The notes under the pieces were generated by a model. The model had not been told where the DNA came from. It searched no databases and saw nothing but the letters and a program-made list of their open reading frames with translations. Below, in pieces: positions 7,425-9,875 of a stretch of DNA of 9,875 nucleotides (position 1 is the stretch's first letter; each line of letters starts with the position of its first letter). The stretch is from DASWID01 sp049682815 (GTDB taxonomy: Bacteria; Desulfobacterota_D; UBA1144; Nemesobacterales; CSP1-2): the NCBI GenBank assembly GCA_049682815.1, contig JBAUII010000163.1:1-9875 (forward strand). The letters are read 5' to 3'. The position numbers were made by a program, and so were the translations under genes.

Positions 7425-8159
7425 ATGGTAGACGAACCGAAGTTTCTAACCACTGAGGAGGCGGCAAAGCTGCTTAAGGTAAGTGAAGCTTCAATTAGAA
7501 GATGGTCTAATCAAGGGAAGCTCAAGTGTTACAGGATTGGAGGGAGAGGCGAAAGGCGATTTCTGTTAGGCGACCTTTTAGAGTGCATTGAGACATTCAA
7601 AGAAGAGGAATACAAGGCAAATCATTTTTCCCTCTTTTTCCGAAATGAGAAGGAGCAATTGGATGTAGTGGTTCCATTCTTAGCCGACTATCTCCAAGGG
7701 GGTCATCGTGCGCTTTATATTCGGGATGCAACCGAAGAAGAAAAGATCCACTCCTTGCTAGAGGCAAGAGGAATTAATGTAAAGCAACTTACGGCACGCG
7801 GGAGTTTGTGTATATTTGACTCCTCAGAGGTTTACTTAAAAGACGGCTACTTCCATATGGAAAGGATGTTCTCTTTCTGGGAAGCGGCTTTAGAAGAATC
7901 TTTAAGGATGGGCTACAGCAAGATTTTTTGCTCAGGGGAGATGACATGGTACTTGAAAGGTTTGCCCGGTGTAGAAACGATGATGGAATATGAAGCGAAG
8001 TTAAATCGTATTACGTACAACCATCCGGAGGTTACCATCCTATGCCAGTATGACGTAAATCGCCTCAGTGGGGCTGTCGTAATAGATTCTGTTATCTCTC
8101 ATCCGATGGTGCTTCTAGAGAACCGCTGTTACCGGGGTTATTACAATTACCCTAGTTAG
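7425..8159 (+). CDS. HTH-MEDS domain regulator (DcmR-like)
   Basis: This 244-residue protein has an N-terminal MerR/excisionase-type helix-turn-helix (about 8-55: LTTEEAAKLLKVSEASIRRW, then GGRGERRFLLGDL) followed by a MEDS domain (about 66-240). The MEDS signs include HFSLFFRNEKEQLDVVVPFL, the GHRALYI strand, GEMTW (171-175), ILCQYDVNRLSG and the late ISHP. MEDS was described in DcmR, the regulator of dichloromethane dehalogenase, and in methanogens, and was proposed to sense hydrocarbon derivatives. This makes it a candidate transcription factor for the neighbouring genes, binding DNA by the HTH and a small ligand by MEDS. ATG 7425 is chosen over TTG 7422: AGGAGG at 7411-7416 is 8 nt away. 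It lies 28 bp after the SDR at the end of the operon, which would allow feedback on its own expression. No DNA target is proven. Confidence 0.88.
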   Translation: MVDEPKFLTTEEAAKLLKVSEASIRRWSNQGKLKCYRIGGRGERRFLLGDLLECIETFKEEEYKANHFSLFFRNEKEQLDVVVPFLADYLQGGHRALYIRDATEEEKIHSLLEARGINVKQLTARGSLCIFDSSEVYLKDGYFHMERMFSFWEAALEESLRMGYSKIFCSGEMTWYLKGLPGVETMMEYEAKLNRITYNHPEVTILCQYDVNRLSGAVVIDSVISHPMVLLENRCYRGYYNYPS

Positions 8160-8161
8160 GG

Positions 8162-8173
8162 AAAGGAGGTGAT
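8162..8173 (+). promoter_or_regulatory. perfect anti-SD complement, copy 1
   Basis: AAAGGAGGTGAT is fully complementary to the usual 16S rRNA 3' end. It begins 2 nt after the stop of the MEDS gene and stands 8 nt before TTG 8182, the possible start of a 30-codon ORF. No recognised gene follows it. The same 12-mer recurs at 8257-8268. Confidence 0.55.
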
Positions 8174-8181
8174 TAATCATC

Positions 8182-8274
8182 TTGGTCGTATGCGGGAAGC
8201 TAGAAGACCAAGGGAAAAAAAAGAATGTAGGGTTAATACAACTACCCCGCTTGGGGAAAGGAGGTGATGAATAA
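8182..8274 (+). CDS. possible 30-residue small peptide
   Basis: A TTG at 8182 follows a perfect Shine-Dalgarno (8162-8173) and opens 30 codons ending TAA at 8272-8274. The product would be basic, starting VVCGKLEDQGKKKNVG after the initiator, with no signal peptide or membrane segment and no family I recognise. Its last codons are the second anti-SD element, so translation of this ORF would run over the initiation region of whatever follows. Two hairpins overlap it: CTTGGTC/GACCAAG (8181-8187/8206-8212) and CCCC-GCTT-GGGG (8245-8256). The strong SD is the only real support; the codons could equally be a translated leader with no functional product. Confidence 0.3.
   Translation: MVVCGKLEDQGKKKNVGLIQLPRLGKGGDE
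8257..8268 (+). promoter_or_regulatory. perfect anti-SD complement, copy 2, behind a small hairpin
   Basis: This is the second AAAGGAGGTGAT, 95 bp from copy 1, directly after a CCCC-GCTT-GGGG stem-loop (8245-8256). Nearby frames are very short: ATG 8267 gives only two further codons, and TTG 8289 or an ATT at 8274 gives a run to TAA 8319-8321. No convincing gene follows. From here to 8433 I see no further gene. Confidence 0.5.
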
Positions 8275-8352
8275 TTAAGCGAAGTCTGTTGATCTTTTTT
8301 AGAAAGGATTTTGGCTTTTAAGTCTAGTTAATCGTAGTACGCAATTGTGCCA

Positions 8353-8394
8353 CATAAAACTTGAACCCGAAGAGCCTAAAGTCTTAGTTTTATG
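8353..8394 (+). promoter_or_regulatory. 9-bp inverted repeat upstream of the zinc transferase gene
   Basis: CATAAAACT (8353-8361) and AGTTTTATG (8386-8394) are perfect inverted copies separated by 24 bp, 39 bp before the ATG at 8434. The arms could bind a dimeric regulator, the adjacent HTH-MEDS protein being a candidate, or form a leader hairpin. No confident -35/-10 pair could be placed around it and no T-run follows, so a terminator is unlikely. Confidence 0.4.
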
Positions 8395-8433
8395 GTATTG
8401 GAGAAGTAAAATCTACTGAGGAGGTAAAAACCC

Positions 8434-9561
8434 ATGAAAGTAAGAGGTCAAGATGTGATGCTTCCCACCACAATGGTGGGTAACTACCCAAACCCCAGGT
8501 GGTTTGATACCCTGGCTAGTTTTTCGCATTTTTCTAATGTTCCTTATGGTGACCTTATAATGGACACCCCTGAATCTGAAGCGTTTGAAGATGCTATGCT
8601 TGCTCTCGCTCACGACCAGGAAGCTGCGGGGCTCGATATTATCTGTGATGGGAGACTCCAAGCTGTAGGCGCGTATGGAAGAATCCTCTATTACTATGTT
8701 GAGAGGATGACTAATTATGAGCCATACGGTCCCCTTATTGGACTCCCTATTTATAGCCGCCTTTACGCTCCCACTTGTGTAGGTCCTATAAGAAGAAAGG
8801 TCCCTATGATGGTACCCGTAGCAAAGGCTCTCAAGAAAGCGACGAATAAACCTATTAAGATTCAGTACACAGGTGTTCAAGTTCTGGCGCAGGCAACTAA
8901 TGACAAGCATTATAACGATAAAAGAAAACTGGCCATGGATATTGCGGCCGCCTATAATGAAGATATCTTGGAGCTTGATGAACTCGGTGTTGATTTTATC
9001 CAGATAGATGAGTTCACCTGGCCTTACATCATAGAGGATTGGGCTATTGATGCTTTCAATAGAGCAGTACAGGGAGTAAAGAAGGCAAAGATCGTGTGCC
9101 ATGTTTGTTTCGGCAACTGGGGAGGAACCCCCGGATACTATCCAGATGAAACTGCTAAAACTGGAGAGGCTTATCCGATTCACCTCCGCAAGGGAGACAG
9201 TCCCAAAGGAGCTTGGGCTGTAATTCCTAGGGCTTACGACGCGAAAATAGACGTGCTTAATATCGAGTTTGGGCGCGATAGGAATATTGACGACCTTCGC
9301 GCATTCGACAAACATCCGCTTCCAAAGAATATGGATTTTTCTGCCGGTGTGCTTGATGTAAAGACCACAATAACCGAGACCGCAGAGGAAGTCGCCGGAC
9401 GCATCAGAAAATTACTGAGCCATGTCCCCGCCGATCGATTGGGTCTAACTACCGACTGTGGATTGATCCTCCTGCAGCGGTATATCACTACGGAGAAGCT
9501 AAAGGCTCTGGTTGCCGGGGCTAGTCTTGTAAGATCTGAGCTTGCTAAGAAGGTAGCTTAA
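8434..9561 (+). CDS. MetE-family zinc alkyltransferase, epoxyalkane:CoM transferase-like
   Basis: This 375-residue protein corresponds to the C-terminal catalytic barrel of cobalamin-independent methionine synthase, with no MetE N-terminal half. The zinc ligands of the family are all in place: His223 and Cys225 (VCHVCFG), Glu278 (NIEFG) and Cys342 (TDCGL); FIQIDE (188-193) is also conserved. Length and features fit epoxyalkane:coenzyme M transferase XecA (about 377 residues): LPTTMVGNYPNPRW near the start, DQEAAGLDIICDG (61-73), VGPIRRK, VHICFG-like zinc site, and the ending KLKALVAGASLVRSEL. XecA adds the thiol of coenzyme M to an epoxide. GAGGAGGT at 8418-8425 gives a strong ribosome site. 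The presence of a 2-KPCC-like gene downstream and a HPCDH-like SDR upstream supports this over a methionine-forming role. Family is certain; substrate and thiol are inferred. Confidence 0.85.
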   Translation: MKVRGQDVMLPTTMVGNYPNPRWFDTLASFSHFSNVPYGDLIMDTPESEAFEDAMLALAHDQEAAGLDIICDGRLQAVGAYGRILYYYVERMTNYEPYGPLIGLPIYSRLYAPTCVGPIRRKVPMMVPVAKALKKATNKPIKIQYTGVQVLAQATNDKHYNDKRKLAMDIAAAYNEDILELDELGVDFIQIDEFTWPYIIEDWAIDAFNRAVQGVKKAKIVCHVCFGNWGGTPGYYPDETAKTGEAYPIHLRKGDSPKGAWAVIPRAYDAKIDVLNIEFGRDRNIDDLRAFDKHPLPKNMDFSAGVLDVKTTITETAEEVAGRIRKLLSHVPADRLGLTTDCGLILLQRYITTEKLKALVAGASLVRSELAKKVA

Positions 9562-9572
9562 AAAAGTTGTTA

Positions 9573-9619
9573 TTCGTAGGGGCGGAATTCAAAAGAAAAA
9601 TGAATTCTGTTCCTACGGA
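9573..9619 (+). repeat. long palindrome, REP/MITE-like stem-loop
   Basis: Bases 9573-9591 pair with 9601-9619 to form a stem of about 19 bp including a few G-U pairs, with a 9-nt A-rich loop. The arms contain CGTAGGGGCGGAATTC and its near-complement GAATTCTGTTCCTACG. It starts 11 bp after the transferase stop. No U-tract follows, so although it could stabilise or end the transcript, it looks more like a dispersed palindromic repeat of the TAGGGGCG type. Confidence 0.6.
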
Positions 9620-9640
9620 CTACTTATGCTATCTCCTATC

Positions 9641-9654
9641 AACTCATTTGAGTT
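9641..9654 (+). promoter_or_regulatory. short palindrome AACTCA-TT-TGAGTT, possible operator
   Basis: A perfect 6-2-6 palindrome lies 21 bp upstream of the -35 box of the next promoter, a position suited to an activator. It does not match the CATAAAACT repeat before the transferase gene. Confidence 0.35.
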
Positions 9655-9675
9655 AATTTTGACTTGGAAGAGGAA

Positions 9676-9705
9676 TTGACAAGGGGAATTCTTGTTAAAC
9701 ATAAT
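9676..9705 (+). promoter_or_regulatory. sigma70-type promoter for the 2-KPCC-like gene
   Basis: TTGACA (9676-9681), an 18-bp spacer and CATAAT (9700-9705) form a near-consensus promoter. Transcription would start near 9712, about 44 nt before the ATG at 9756, so the flavoprotein can be expressed separately from the transferase gene. Confidence 0.55.
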
Positions 9706-9755
9706 CCTGAGGGAAGAAGTCTAGAAACTTATTAATTTTAAAAGAGGTACTAAAT

Positions 9756-9875
9756 ATGCAATTATACGATAGCTCAAAACCAATAGATAATTATGACCCT
9801 TCGGTAACGGAATACGATGTGATCTTCATCGGTGGTGGCGCCGGAGGACGATTCGGCTCTAGCTACCTTCGAGCT
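9756..9875 (+). CDS. N-terminus of a 2-ketopropyl-CoM oxidoreductase/carboxylase-like flavoprotein, truncated by the window edge
   Basis: Only 40 codons are present. After a polar 19-residue leader comes EYDVIFIGGGAGGRFGSSYLRA-type sequence (residues 19-40): the first beta strand and the GxGxxG FAD-binding loop (Gly26, Gly28, Gly31) of the disulfide oxidoreductase family. As I recall it, the Xanthobacter 2-KPCC (XecC) N-terminus has [20 protein letters not shown] at the same point; the GRFGS.YLRA stretch is unusual for lipoamide, glutathione or mercuric reductases. 2-KPCC cleaves 2-ketopropyl-CoM with NADPH and carboxylates the product to acetoacetate. AAAGAGGT at 9741-9748 supports the ATG. 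The redox cysteines, CoM-binding arginines and the Phe-His replacement of the His-Glu dyad lie beyond the window, so function rests on context and this short match. Confidence 0.75.
   Translation, partial: MQLYDSSKPIDNYDPSVTEYDVIFIGGGAGGRFGSSYLRA

Noticed and set aside
8181..8212. CTTGGTC/GACCAAG hairpin as a terminator of the long operon
   Set aside because: An A-run follows on the + strand and no U-tract exists; the 18-nt loop is also large.
8413..9315. 300-codon open frame on the minus strand
   Set aside because: It lies almost wholly opposite the well-supported zinc transferase gene, its product resembles no family, and it has no domain motifs; it is a codon-bias shadow.
8434..9561. Annotation as ordinary methionine synthase MetE
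   Set aside because: Only the catalytic barrel is present, the ends match EaCoMT better, and the context is catabolic. A core methionine synthase is not fully excluded.

Overview
This window carries bacterial-style DNA: strong AGGAGG-type ribosome binding sites, TTGACA-type promoters, tightly packed same-strand genes and moderate GC. All supported genes are on the + strand. ADP-forming acyl-CoA synthetase, a glutaconate-CoA-transferase-like pair and a MEDS-domain regulator together suggest an anaerobic or facultative heterotroph that uses small carbonyl or hydrocarbon-derived compounds. The lineage cannot be fixed from the sequence. The heptameric repeats and the TAGGGGCG-type palindrome are of a kind I associate with uncultured environmental bacteria such as Desulfobacterota (weak inference).

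Layout. 1-442: the 3' part of an OsmC-family gene, whose last ~25 codons run into degenerate heptamer repeats. 479-937: a small FdrA-like protein that keeps the N- and C-terminal parts of FdrA and lacks the catalytic middle. 938-1193: intergenic region with a good sigma70-type promoter. 1194-8159: a compact operon of aldehyde dehydrogenase, class I CoA-transferase-like subunits A and B (4-bp overlap), a fused ADP-forming acyl-CoA synthetase, a short-chain dehydrogenase and a HTH-MEDS (DcmR-like) regulator. 8160-8433: a leader-like region with two copies of a perfect anti-SD complement and an inverted repeat. 8434-9561: a MetE-family zinc alkyltransferase resembling epoxyalkane:coenzyme M transferase. 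9562-9755: a long palindrome, a short palindrome and a promoter. 9756-9875: the start of a flavoprotein closely resembling 2-ketopropyl-CoM oxidoreductase/carboxylase (2-KPCC).

How the genes may work together. In the aerobic epoxide pathway of Xanthobacter/Rhodococcus, XecA adds coenzyme M to an epoxide, XecD/E oxidise the hydroxyalkyl-CoM, and XecC cleaves and carboxylates the ketoalkyl-CoM to a beta-keto acid. This window has look-alikes of all three steps: the zinc transferase at 8434, the dehydrogenase at 6638 (which keeps the two arginines reported to bind the CoM sulfonate in R-HPCDH) and the flavoprotein at 9756. They sit beside genes that could process a keto acid or aldehyde to acyl-CoA and recover ATP: the aldehyde dehydrogenase, the CoA-transferase-like or retro-Claisen-type pair, and the acyl-CoA synthetase. 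The MEDS regulator belongs to a family proposed to sense hydrocarbon derivatives. The linked pathway, its substrate and the identity of the thiol cofactor are inference. Assignments rest on remembered family sequences, not on a search.
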